A stretch of 64,000 nt of DNA from Lagopus muta. Lineage: Eukaryota > Chordata > Aves > Galliformes > Phasianidae. The notes beneath the pieces were generated by a model. It was given only the letters and a program-made list of their open reading frames with translations. It did not search any database and was not told the DNA's origin. The translations under genes were made by a program, and so were the position numbers. Where the stretch lies: NCBI RefSeq assembly GCF_023343835.1, contig NC_064443.1, positions 558,001-622,000 on the forward strand. The letters are read 5' to 3'. Each line of letters starts with the position of its first letter. Within the stretch, counting starts at the first letter, position 1. Below, in pieces: positions 15,165 to 24,496 of the stretch.

Positions 15165-15560
15165 TTACACCCCGGAATCATTATGATTGGCAAAGACCTC
15201 TAAGATCACCAAGCCCCCCCATCCCCCCCCTTCCCCCCCCCCCCTTCCCCCCCCACCTACCTATATCCCTCAGCACCACATCCCCACAGTTCTGGAACAC
15301 CTCCACAGATGCTGACTCCCCCAGCTGTGCCAGAGCTCAACCACTCTTTTGCAGAAAGCTCTTCCTCATATCCAATGGGGGCCTCCCCTGGCACAACTTG
15401 AGGCTGCCCCCTCTTGTCCCATCACTGTTAATTGGGAGAAGAGGCTGACCCCCACCTCACTACAACCTCCATTCAGGGAGATGTCTGAAGTCTCCCCAAG
15501 CCTCCTCTGGAGGGAAGGATCCCAGTTCCCCCTGCTGTACCTCCCAAGACTGGCAGTGCC
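15165..15560 (-). repeat. CR1 LINE 3' fragment interrupted by a poly(C) run
   Basis: The inverted tail (GGAATCATTATGATTGGCAAAGACC) and the segments CTTCCTCATATCC and TTGAGGCTGCCCCCTCTTGTCC are typical CR1 order in complement. A C-tract of about 40 bases (15214-15255) has expanded in it. Confidence 0.8.
15214..15255. repeat. Poly(C) tract
   Basis: Runs of 7 to 12 C are broken only by AT or TT. On the minus strand these are long G-runs able to form a quadruplex. It lies just upstream of the MAPKAPK3 island. Confidence 0.9.
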
Positions 15561-15575
15561 AGGGACAGCTTCCAA

Positions 15576-17344
15576 TCAGAAGGAAAATATTATTTATTTA
15601 TGGATGTTTGCTTTTTGAAGTTAAAAACAACCACAGTATTGTTACACACTAAGAGCCCACTGTGGCACTAAATTTTATCATCCTCACAAAAATCCCTAAA
15701 ACTGCACATTAAATATTAATCCTGTTTTTTCCAAAAGTACCCAACAGCAATGACACACTGTTACAATCAGAAAGATTTATGCCATGGAAGGACAACAGAG
15801 GAGTAGTAACAACAAAGGAAGTAGCGTGGATGGAATTTCAAAGAAGTAAAGATGCTCACCCACCTCCAAAGACCCAGGCTCATAGAAAAGGCCACTAAGG
15901 AAGGATCTTCAACCACAGATCCTTCCCCAGAGCCATCAGCCCTTCAGTGGGCTGATAAGAGAGGTGCAGGCTCCACCCCTTCCTATTACACTGCTGTGTA
16001 ATGCTGTGAATGCTGTGCCTTCACCTGTGCTCCCAGGGCTGACCGGATCCTTTCCCAGGTGCCCAGTCAGTGCTTCAGGCCGTGACTCAACAGTTACCAT
16101 ACACACACACACACCAAACAAACAAACAAACAAACCCACCCTTATTTTGAGAGGGAATTCAGTAGCTTGTCTGCCTTGCCCCACAGTAGGAGCAGAGTTT
16201 ATCAGGGAAAATCCCAAACCAGGGATTGGTCTGGGACTTTCCCTGATCTTGAGGCCCCAGTCTTGCACTGAGCAGTGGGGCAGCAGCCACCTCAGTGCTC
16301 CAGCCAGCACACAGCTGGAGTTGCTGCTCCTGGTATCACAGCTACTCACTCCACACAGAGAGAGCTTTATGGCTCAAATATCACTACTTTGGATGATTAA
16401 GGTTAATTTTGGCCGTCTCATCAGGTATTTTATGCTGCCTTTTTCCTACACCGCAGCAATTCAGTGTCAGCAATATCAGGTGTCAAAGCCAGTTCAGACT
16501 GTGAAATATCTCATTTCTCAACAAAAATAAAGTGAAACGAAACATCTCAGTTTGCTGTCAGGTGGAGAGCTGGGAAATCTGGGGTCACCAAATCCCTGGG
16601 GACGGCGTGCTTTGGGAGAACGATACCTACCCGCATTTTGCAGTCATCTGAGTTTATCTCAGACAAAAGGGATTGGGCTGGGATCGGTCCTCACACAGCA
16701 GTGTCTCGAGGAAATCAGTATTGACTGCAATAAAGAAAATGCCACCAGCAACTGAAAATGCAGTGACACATTCTTCTGAAACATTGCCTCCCCTAGCTGC
16801 ATTATACAGATGTCCCCGGGCAGAGGCTGCTCTGTCTGTCAGCCTGGAAGTGGGGACGGGACTGTGAGGCCGCAGCATCCTTTCTGCATTTCTAAGGAAG
16901 TTCTTCAGAAAGTGCTGTGTCTGTGCCATGGCAGGAAGGGAAGCTCTGCAGGAAGCTCTGGTGATACACAGCAGGAAATGGAAGCCGCTGTATGACCTCT
17001 AGGTTGGGCTGTGGTGTGTGCTGCACTCTGAAATGTGGCCCATGCACCTTTCCTTCAGTTCTGCTCTGCAGGTGTTTGCCTCAGACTCAGCAAAGCAAAC
17101 CAAAACAAACAGAAAAAAATAAAAAGGAGGGAAAAGAGAGGAAGTCATAATAAGGTTTCTGTAAGTTACAAATCCTAGCCCCGAACCCACTGCTGTATCC
17201 AGGCCACCCGTATCCTACACCACACTGTGCCCTGATGCCTGGGGGTCCTCAGCACTCCATCCTCATAGCACTGCAGGGAGATGCAGTGGATCTGAGAGCT
17301 GCACTGAATGCCAGCAGCTGTGTTACAGGCACTCACTGGGGGTG
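15576..17344. other. Intergenic stretch between the CpG islands
   Basis: No gene recognised. It holds an (AC)n and (CAAA)n tract at 16101-16135. Open frames at 15964-16530 and 16654-16929 lack any known domain. If the second CpG island is an alternative first exon, this stretch is MAPKAPK3 intron. Confidence 0.5.
16101..16135. repeat. (AC)n followed by (CAAA)n
   Basis: Seven AC units are followed by about five CAAA units, a compound microsatellite. Confidence 0.9.
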
Positions 17345-17529
17345 TTTCAGGCGACAGGGCACTTGCAGAGGGACACCTGGGCACCACGTGGGCAGGTTGG
17401 ATGGGGCCCTGAGCACCCTGCTCTAGTATTAGATCTGGAGGCTCGTGGTCCTGCCTGCAGCAGAGGGATTGGAACTTGATGATCCTTGGGGTCCCTTCCA
17501 ACCCAGGCCATTCTATGATTCTACGATTC
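17345..17529 (+). repeat. CR1 LINE 3' end
   Basis: Plus-strand order of CR1 3' motifs: GGTTGGATGGGGCCCTGAGCA, TTGATGATCCTTGGGGTCCC, TTCCAACCCAGGCC and the terminal ATTCTATGATTCTACGATTC. The octamer-like tail repeat marks a true 3' end at 17529. The left edge is approximate. Confidence 0.88.
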
Positions 17530-17683
17530 CCATTTCAGCAGAGAGAAGAAAAGCAAACTGTTTTTGTTTTTGCTTTTCCTTAGAAGTACCACAAATCAAA
17601 AGCATCATAAATCCTCTCATCTGTCACCAGGAGATGGTGCTTCGTTTTCTTCTGCAGCGGAGCACAGTGAATTAATCTCTCAC

Positions 17684-18240
17684 CGAAAGAGATCCCAGCG
17701 CGGGAGCAGAGAGGCGGCCGTCAGCCCCGGGGAGCCGCAGCCCAGCGGGCGGTGCTGCGGTGCCGCAGAGCGCCCGGGGACGGCCGCGCAAAGCCGCCGC
17801 CCAACGTGGGGATACCGCGCTGCCCCGCAGCTCTGCCCCTCCGCCAGCAGCGCCGCCCGCGCCCGAAGGACGTCGCCAGGTGGAGCCCGATGCCGCCGAT
17901 GGGACGCACGGACGCCGGTGCGGCCCCACGCGCGGACCGAAGGCTGGGAGCGCGGCGCGGTGCTGCAGCTCGGCACGAGGTTGTAGAAGGGGCCGCATTA
18001 GGTACGAGGGGACCCTCCCGCTCCCCGCAGCCCGTGCCGGCACCGCACGCGGATGGACGGATGAGCGCGGCTCCACGCCGGAGCGGGACGTTCAGTCTGC
18101 GGGAACCGCCCTGAGCCTGGCCTCGGCTCCGCTGCCCCCCGTGCCCGGCGGCCGCCCTGCGGCCCTTCGCCTCCGGTCAGCGGGGACGCCCGGGGCAGGA
18201 GGAGGATGGAGCCGACGTGTTGAAAAATAAAGGCTTTGAT
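17684..18240 (-). promoter_or_regulatory. Second CpG island, candidate alternative MAPKAPK3 first exon
   Basis: A block of about 550 bases rich in CpG sits 3.6 kb upstream of the MAPKAPK3 coding exon, isolated from the CISH island by the mariner copy. At its left edge the minus strand shows a strong donor, TTTCG followed by GTGAGAG, ending a candidate exon at 17684. The simplest reading is an alternative non-coding first exon for MAPKAPK3, spliced to the acceptor at 14019. It could also be the outer part of the CISH island, split by the transposon. No coding domain is recognised in its open frames. Confidence 0.45.
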
Positions 18241-18323
18241 AGGCCCAGAAGGCCCTGAGGTCTGCATCGCCCGGCTTTGCTGGGTAAAAAAAACCTACAG
18301 AAGGGGGCCGCTCTGAGTGCTTA

Positions 18324-18796
18324 TTTGAGGTCGCTCCGAAAGTAATACCTCCTATTTATTTTCGTGGAAAAGAAAACAAACACAATGAACACAATAACGC
18401 TATTTAACAGATCAACTTCTCAGCGACAAAACACAATTATTTCAACATAGCCACCACCGTTAGCTATGCATTTTCACCAGCGATGATGAGCAGTCTTCAT
18501 GGTAACAACCTGCACCAGCAGAGGTGACCACTCTGCTCCATCAAAGTTGACAGTGTCAATGGTTGCCATTTTTTTTCTGCGCGGAGGCATTCAGCCCCGT
18601 CCCTCCGTTCCCTGCACCCTTCCGTGTCAAGACGCTATTTTGTCAGACTGCCCCTCCGCTGCCATCTGTCACAGGGCAACGAAACGTCACGGGATATCGG
18701 CGGAAAGGTTCGACCTCTACCTCCATCCCACCGCCATCCGCCTCCGCGGGCCGACAGCACGAAATAAGAGGCATTACTTTCGGAGCAGCCCCGGCA
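18324..18796 (-). mobile_element. Mariner DNA transposon copy (Galluhop-like), internally deleted
   Basis: Inverted ends of about 25 bases match each other: 18329-18353 reads GGTCGCTCCGAAAGTAATAC, and the complement of 18766-18790 reads GGCTGCTCCGAAAGTAATGC. TA dinucleotides at 18322-18323 and 18797-18798 fit the TA target duplication of the Tc1/mariner superfamily. The interior resembles, from memory, the chicken Galluhop mariner. The transposase would read on the minus strand and starts near the right end. At 473 bases, against roughly 1.3 kb for a full element, with a broken start codon and an internal deletion, it cannot encode an active enzyme. It sits between the second CpG island and the CISH promoter. 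Confidence 0.88.
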
Positions 18797-18914
18797 TAGC
18801 TGCACCGCCACGCGGGGCACAGCGGGGATCGCAGCGCTCGGTCCGGGCGGAGACCCGCGCATGCGGCGGGCGGCGGCGGCGCCCATTGGCAGCGGCGGGC
18901 GCGGCGGCCTCGCG

Positions 18915-18958
18915 TTCCTGGAAAGTTCTTGGAAATGGATCAAAGGCGTTTCCGCGAA
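18915..18958 (+). promoter_or_regulatory. CISH: Upstream STAT5 site cluster of CISH
   Basis: Two palindromes of the STAT consensus TTCNNNGAA lie 11 bases apart centre to centre: TTCCTGGAA at 18915-18923 and TTCTTGGAA at 18926-18934. A third match, TTCCGCGAA, is at 18950-18958. CISH is a classic STAT5 target, and mammalian CISH promoters are known to carry paired STAT5 sites that allow tetramer binding. Binding here is inferred from the match and position. Confidence 0.85.
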
Positions 18959-18995
18959 GCGCGCCGAGCGCAGCCGCGAGGCTCCGAGCTGGATC

Positions 18996-19064
18996 GAGCC
19001 GAGCCGAGCCGAGCCGAGCCGAGCCGAGCCGAGCCGAGCCGAGCCGAGCCGAGCCGAGCCGAGC
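18996..19064 (+). repeat. (GAGCC)n pentanucleotide repeat in CISH promoter
   Basis: Thirteen full GAGCC units and a partial one form an uninterrupted tract between the two STAT5 pairs, about 60 bases before the first TATA-like box. It gives open frames of repeating Ser-Arg-Ala-Glu-Pro type on the plus strand, which are not genes. Tracts of this kind vary in copy number and could change the spacing between the two STAT5 modules. Confidence 0.95.
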
Positions 19065-19122
19065 GCCCAACGCCCCGAGCGGCCCCGCCCGGCGCCGCGC
19101 TGACATCACGGCGCCGCGCCGC

Positions 19123-19130
19123 TATTTATA
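19123..19130 (+). promoter_or_regulatory. CISH: TATA-like box (distal candidate) of CISH
   Basis: TATTTATA lies in a GC-rich setting after a CRE-like TGACATCA (19101). A start site about 30 bases downstream would place the second STAT5 pair inside the leader. It would also add two upstream ATGs (19180 and 19191) out of frame with CISH. That makes this box the less likely main core promoter, though it remains possible. Confidence 0.4.
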
Positions 19131-19196
19131 CCTGCCGCTTTTTTTTCTTTCTCCTCGCGTGGCTGCTATCGGAAGAGTGATGCGAATACAATGCGA

Positions 19197-19222
19197 TTCC
19201 AGGAATCCCTCGCTTCCTGGAA
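19197..19222 (+). promoter_or_regulatory. CISH: Proximal STAT5 site pair of CISH
   Basis: TTCCAGGAA at 19197-19205 and TTCCTGGAA at 19214-19222 are both perfect palindromes, 17 bases apart centre to centre. They lie immediately before an ATTAAAAG element and about 325 bases before the start codon. Together with the upstream cluster they reproduce the two-pair layout known for the mammalian CISH promoter. Confidence 0.87.
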
Positions 19223-19225
19223 CAG

Positions 19226-19233
19226 ATTAAAAG
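19226..19233 (+). promoter_or_regulatory. CISH: TATA-like box (proximal candidate) of CISH
   Basis: ATTAAAAG sits four bases after the proximal STAT5 pair. A start near 19255 would give a leader of about 290 bases whose first ATG is the in-frame one at 19521, with no out-of-frame upstream ATG seen. I favour this as the core promoter, by inference only. Confidence 0.5.
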
Positions 19234-19547
19234 GGGCAAACAAAAGATTACTTAGCGGGTTTTTTTTCTCGCCGAGCCCCAGTACTTGTGCAGCCCGAGC
19301 CGAGACGCGCGTCTCTCCCCAGCGCTCGCGGGGACCGTATTTATTCCTTCACGTCTATTTATTATTGACGCTGAGCGCCCCGAACGCTTCTTTTTGAGGG
19401 CGCCCCGCGGGAGGATCGGACCGCGCCGCACCGCTCCGCCGCCGCCTCCGGAGTGCGGGACGGGGCACAGCGCGGCCGGGCACAGCGGGGAGGACGGGCA
19501 CTGCCCCTGCCGAGGCCCTGATGCTCTTCCCCTGGCCCGGGAGTGAC

Positions 19548-19567
19548 ATGATCCTCTGCGTCCCGGG
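19548..19567 (+). CDS. CISH: CISH coding exon 1
   Basis: Six codons and two bases (MILCVP and the first part of Gly7) precede the donor GTAAGT. The start has G at -3. An in-frame ATG at 19521 would add MLFPWPGSD but has C at -3 and C at +4, so scanning ribosomes should mostly pass it. The start at 19548 matches the mammalian protein. Confidence 0.9.
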
Positions 19568-22500
19568 GTAAGTGCAGTCCCGAGTTCCGCGCGTTCCGCT
19601 GCTGAGAACCGCGAGGGGTTCGCTGCTTCGCGGTCGGGGGCGAAGGGAGAAGGACAAATCGGTACAAAGCGGCAGTGGGGCACCGGCGGGACCTGGTCCG
19701 CACCGGGAGCACTGCAGCCCCGGAGCGCTGTGCGCCGTTGAGTACATCGCCGTGCCGAACCGCTGCGCCTTCCTTCCCTACCACTTTTCTGTGCCGCGCG
19801 TTTGGGACGCGCCCTCACGCAGCGCGGTCAGCCGGCGGGGACGGGTGAGCGCCGAGGTCCCGGGGCAGCGCTCGCTCTCCACTCCCCGTGCCCCGCTCAC
19901 GCTTTCCCAGCGCTCTGCTCCGAGGGCCGGCGGAGATCTCGCTTACCAACACCTTCCCGCTGCCTCCCCGGCTCTCCCCTCGCTCTTCTCTCAGTGCGGC
20001 GCTGCGGTTCCCACCGCCCCGGCAAAGCGCGTTCACCGCTCAGCCAGCAGCACCCGCACCGGAACCCCCCCTGGCGCACCGCAGCTCCCCGCGCGCAGCC
20101 CCGCGCTCAGTGCCCCGATACCGCCCGGATCCCCCCGCCCGTGGGCGCTTCCGCAGCTCTGATCCGCCCGGCGGCCCCGCAGTCCGTCCCCGCGCTTCCC
20201 GACCGTCTTCCCGAGTTTCACCGAGTAGGGAAGCGCCGCAGAGCCGACCGCAGCCTTGAGCGGAGGATCTGTTCTCTGAACTCTCCTTCCCAGGGCGCTG
20301 GGACATGCTCAGCACCGGCGCACGGAGACGTTCCGTCGCCGCTCCTCTCCGGTCCCCATATGCTACTTTTCTACATTTGTTTTTCTCCCGGCGCAGCGCC
20401 CGTGCCCGCCACCCGCCCTGATCTCCGCATTTCTCTTCCCGCTTTCTTTCCTACAAGCGCTTATTTCCAAGCATTTTCCCCCGTCCCCACGCAGGGCCGA
20501 TCGCTCCGCGCCCGCACACCCCGCTCCCGCGGCTCCTTCCCTGCAGACCCTCCAGCGGCGCTCCGCACATCGCTGCCGGCGGCCGCTGCCCCGTCCCTCT
20601 GCCGTCCCTCCCGTGTCGGAGCCGCTCTCCCTGCTCACATCTGCTCTGTGCCATCATCTTCTCTATGGAGCAGCTTACCGGGAGGATGTAAAGCCCTCCT
20701 CCACTTTGGTCCCAGTGAGCTGCTCCGAGCTCCCTTCCAGACTCCCTTCCAAAGGCACAAGGCAGGGGGAAGGAGATGGGAGTAGAAAAAGAAAAAAAAA
20801 AAAAAAAAACAGTTCTATGTTAGGGACAAAAGAAAGTTTTCCTCGTGGTCAGAACTGGCAGGCCTGAAAAGCTTTCAGGAGAAATTAGTGGGTAGGTCTG
20901 GAACTGGGGCAGTGGTACACACAGGTGTGGGTGGCAGAGTGGGTAGCTCCCGGCCGGGCACCATGCACATTGCAGTGCCTGGTCTGTAGGGAAGGGAGAG
21001 CAGAGAATGTCCCTTCCTGGGACTGCAGGTGGACATGTGCTTGGGAGAGCACTGCACGAGGACAGCCATGGGGCTTTAGGAGTGGCACCCCTTCCCCTGC
21101 AGCCACAGCTCGGGGGACGCCTGAGGGAAGCCACACGCCAACAGCCGGACCGGGAACAGCAAGCGTTCAGTGCGCTGTGAGGTACAGAGAGCATCCCTGT
21201 GGCATGGGGTGTGGGGGAGGTAGGGGCTGCCTCCATAGATAGCAATGACGAAACTAGAGTCATATGCCCCGCAAGGCAGCAGATAGCCCGCTCACCACGG
21301 TGCTGGAAGAATGCTCTTTTCTAAAGAGCCGCAGGATGGTGGGGGTTTGCCATGTCTCACATGGGCATGTGTCGTCTCCCTTTGTAGGTGGATTGCTACC
21401 ACTGGTTTCACACAACCATTACCCACGCCAGCAGTGCTCTGTTAGAAGTGCAGGCTCATGGCACTGACAGGTGCTCACTCTTAAATCCTGGAGAAATTGC
21501 CGTCAGGCTCTGCCCAGCCTGCTTTCCTCCCCAGCCCCTTCTGCTTCCTGCTTCTGTCCCCAGCAGCCACCCCGCAGCATGTCCACATCCATCCCTGAAG
21601 GGCCACAGTTCAGCTAAGGCACAGAAGGAGCCGACAGGAGGGGAAACACCACAGCCTCAGCTCCTCCCTGCAGGGCTGCCAGAGCAGCGCTGCCACCTCT
21701 GCGGTCCCTGTGGGTTCTGCAGGGCAGGGACAGCCCCATTCACCTTTTGTTCTGAACGCCTCAAGCACGTGGGGGCACAGTGTGTGACATGGAGGGGGCA
21801 GCCAGCCCAGGGATGGGACTGAGGGCAGGGATTTCACTGGGGAGCAGAGCTGTGCCCTGGGCATGGTGCTCAGAGCCCCGTGGTGTCCTGCAGTCATCAC
21901 CCAGGACTGGTGATCACACCAATGTCCCCAGTGTGCCCTTGAGTGCCAGGCTCTGTGTGGTGCAGGGGTTTGGCTGAACCAAGGATTCCCATCACTCTGC
22001 CACCCGACCTGCTTGCCCTTAGCTCTAGCAGCACATTTGGGATCAGGGCTGTTTAAGTAGAAAGCAGGTAGGACACAACCCAAGCAATTCTCAATTCTGC
22101 TTCTAATTATAGTACAGTAAATGACTAAGAGCCATTGACAGATGCAGAAATGCTCCAGCTTGTAACGATGAAGCTGGAAAGCTGCTATGAAGCTCTGAAA
22201 GTACCATTAAAAGCCAACATCTAAAACCAAAGGCGTTTTCGTATCAACCTGTATTGCAGACAGAGCAGCTGGTGAAATAGGCTGATGTCTCCCCTGTCCT
22301 TAGGGTTCATCTTCAGCCATGTCTTTTCTTCCAGAGCTGTGGGTGCCATCCCTGGAGGTGCCCCAGTCCATGCATGGGCCCTGGGCAGCTTGAGCTGGGG
22401 GCAGCCAGCCCGTGGCAGGGCTGGGGCTGGGGTGGCTGGGAGGTCCTTTCCAGCCCAAGTGTGCTGTGATTCTATGATTCCCATGTGCCGATCTCAGTGT

Positions 22501-23502
22501 GAAATGCAATGTTATTGCAGTCTGCCTGTAGAACACAGCACACTGTAGCACAAGGCAGCACACACCGAGCAGCCCTTCATGGCTGAGAGAGGTAACACGC
22601 TGTGCTCTTTGTTTCAGACCTCACCCCTTGCTGGCAGAAGAGAAGATCCAAAGGCTGTCGCTGCGCGGCATCGTGGAGGATCTGACGGAGCACATCATGC
22701 AGCCCCTCCCGGTTCCAGCCTTCCCAGAGGAGCCTGCACCCACCTTTGCGGCACCGGAGCCAGACGGCAGCACACCGCAGACGCGGGACCCCGAGGAGGA
22801 CCTCCTCTGCATCGCAAAGACCTTCTCCTATCTGCGGGAGTCCGGTAAGAGCCGGCCTGGAGCACAGGCTGTGCGCTGTTCCCATGCGGTGTGCATGTGG
22901 CTCCGGCCCGGCTCCGGCTGTGCAGGTCCCAGCCCCAGCCTACTGCTGCCCCTCTGGCCTGCTCCTTCCCTAATGAGTGCTCTCTGGGTGCTTTTCCAGG
23001 CTGGTACTGGGGCTCCATCACAGCCAGCGAGGCCAAGCAGCACCTGCAGAAGATGCCCGAGGGCACCTTTCTGGTGCGGGACAGCACGCACCCCAGCTAC
23101 CTGTTCACGCTCTCGGTCAAGACCAACCGCGGTCCCACCAACGTGCGCATCGAGTATGCTGACAGCAAGTTCCGCCTGGACTCCAACTACTTGTCCAAGC
23201 CCCGCATCTTGGCCTTCCCGGACGTGGTCAGCCTCATCCAGCACTACGTCACGTCCTGCACGACAGAAAGCAAGAGTGAGGCGCCATACCCGCCGCCGGC
23301 CCCGCTGCCCCCCGTGCAGAAGGAGGTGGCGGTAGCGGCTGTGCACCTGAAGCTCCTCCGGCCGCTGGGCCGCCGGGACAGCATCCCCAGCCTGCAGCAC
23401 CTCTGCCGGCTGCGCATCAACCGCTGCACCACCGAGGTGGAGCGGCTGCCACTGCCCCGGCGGATGGGGGACTACCTGAAGCAATACCCCTTCCAGCTCT
23501 GA
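19548..23502 (+). CDS. CISH: Cytokine-inducible SH2-containing protein (CIS), complete, three coding exons
   Basis: Joining 19548-19567, 22618-22844 and 23000-23502 gives 750 bases: 249 residues and a TGA stop. CIS belongs to the SOCS family. It binds phosphotyrosines on activated cytokine receptors (erythropoietin, IL-2, IL-3, growth hormone and prolactin types), blocks STAT5 docking and recruits an elongin BC/cullin-5 ubiquitin ligase. The N-terminus MILCVPGPHPLL aligns with the mammalian start. The SH2 domain spans about residues 84-170, with the phosphotyrosine-binding arginine in FLVRDS at residue 109. The SOCS box fills the last 40 residues, with the BC box [10 protein letters not shown] and the LPLP cullin motif before the C-terminal QYPFQL. 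The human protein is 258 residues; the difference lies in the loop before the SOCS box and in the N-terminal region. All splice sites are GT-AG and phases agree. Confidence 0.97.
20792..20809. repeat. A-tract in CISH intron 1
   Basis: Eighteen A preceded by AAAAAG; it marks the end of the GC-rich island. Confidence 0.9.
22331..22480 (+). repeat. CISH: CR1 LINE 3' end in CISH intron 1
   Basis: CAGAGCTGTGGGTGCC, CCTGGAGGTGCCC, GGCCCTGGGCAGC and the tail GTGATTCTATGATTC follow the CR1 order on the plus strand. It is a short 5'-truncated copy in the gene's own orientation. Confidence 0.88.
22618..22844 (+). CDS. CISH: CISH coding exon 2
   Basis: The acceptor TTTCAG precedes ACCTCAC, completing Gly7. 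The exon encodes the N-terminal region, including an amphipathic stretch before MQPLPVPAF and the highly conserved [19 protein letters not shown] just before the SH2 domain (an extended SH2 segment typical of SOCS proteins). It ends in phase 1 before GTAAGA. Confidence 0.95.
23000..23502 (+). CDS. CISH: CISH coding exon 3 (SH2 domain and SOCS box)
   Basis: After a short intron of 155 bases and the acceptor TTTTCCAG, this exon encodes the whole SH2 domain from WYWGSIT, a proline-rich linker ([10 protein letters not shown]) and the SOCS box. Codon use is strongly GC-biased at third positions, and conservation with mammalian CIS is very high in the SH2 part. The stop is TGA at 23500-23502. Confidence 0.97.
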
Positions 23503-23874
23503 GGCACGGCCGCCGCCTCTCGGGCACGATGGGTGGGAGCAGGGCGAGAGGACTTGGCGTGTCCTTGTCCCACTGGCCCCAGGTGGGAACTGCACGGCTC
23601 TGACTGTCTGCACGGACTGCACCGCCCTCCTCCCCCCATCTCTCCACGTCCATTCCAGCAGGGAGGAGCTGGCTGTCCCAACACCGGGGCACCACCTGAG
23701 CGCTGATCCTCAGGCCAAACCAATGGCGACCATGAGAAAGTGCTGTAGGCATGTGCACACTACTTGAATTCAGAGTTGCTGTGACACAGATGTTCACCTT
23801 GTTATTTTTGCTATTTATTTCCATGGCAGTTTCTCTCCTCATGATATTTTAAATGCACCTTTTACTTTATTGTT

Positions 23875-23909
23875 TCTTTTTTTTTGTTTTGTTTTGTTTT
23901 GTTTCTTTT
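23875..23909 (+). repeat. (TTTTG)n tract in CISH 3' UTR
   Basis: A T-run followed by four or five GTTTT units, then CTTTTT. A simple repeat within the transcribed 3' region. Confidence 0.85.
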
Positions 23910-24496
23910 TGAGGTAGAACTAAAGGCTCCCAGCCAACTGGCAGCCAAAAACCTGTGGGAATTTGGATGTTGATCTGCACCCACATGGTGCCTGTTTGAG
24001 CCCGTGCCTGCACAGGTCCCTGCCATCCACATCCAAACTCCTGCAGACTCCTGGGCTGTGGTGCTCAGCTGGCTGCACCCAGACCCAGTGCTGCAGGTAA
24101 GGAGGATTTTCTCTCCCAGCTGCAGGGGCTGAGCGCTGTAACCTCAGAGCACACTGGGGCAGCTTGCACCCACCCCAGAGACGCACGCTGTGCCCTGGGG
24201 GTACTGCTGGAGGAAGCCCTTCTTCCTCAAGAATTCCGAGCAGAGCTTCTGGATACTGAGCTTTTGCTAGGGAGTACTCATCCCATCCTGTCACCCTCTG
24301 CATCTCAGAAGGATATTAGTGACAAAACCAGTAACCACAAAGCCAGCTCTCCCACCTGACGGCGGAGGCGCTTGCTGGCAGGGCAGCTGGCACGGGGTGG
24401 TGGTGTGGTGTTGTGAGCCCCATTCCGAACGATGCCTCCCTGACCAGGTCTGAGGACAGCCCTGCTGAGCTGCGCCAGGGCCGCACGGCTTCAGGC

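Larger units (their letters stand above)
18790..20620 (+). promoter_or_regulatory. CISH: CISH CpG island and promoter region
   Basis: A long CpG-rich block begins right after the mariner copy and runs through CISH exon 1 into intron 1. It holds two STAT5-site pairs, a CRE-like TGACATCA (19101-19108), TATA-like boxes at 19123 and 19226, and the pentanucleotide repeat. Long open frames in all frames here (for example 19802-20785) have no recognisable domain and are chance products of base composition. Confidence 0.8.
19568..22617 (+). other. CISH: CISH intron 1
   Basis: A 3.05-kb GT-AG intron. The first kilobase is the CpG island. After it come an 18-A tract (20792-20809), unremarkable sequence, and a CR1 tail (22331-22480) that ends 137 bases before exon 2. 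Open frames here (for example 20820-21263 and 21388-21822) show no domain. Confidence 0.88.

Noticed and set aside
19802-20785. 327-codon plus-strand open frame in the CISH island
   Set aside because: Arginine-, proline- and serine-rich translation typical of CpG-island DNA. It overlaps the CISH intron and has no domain.
22828-23622. 264-codon minus-strand frame opposite CISH exons 2-3
   Set aside because: A shadow of the highly GC3-biased CISH coding sequence; the plus-strand product is clearly the real one.
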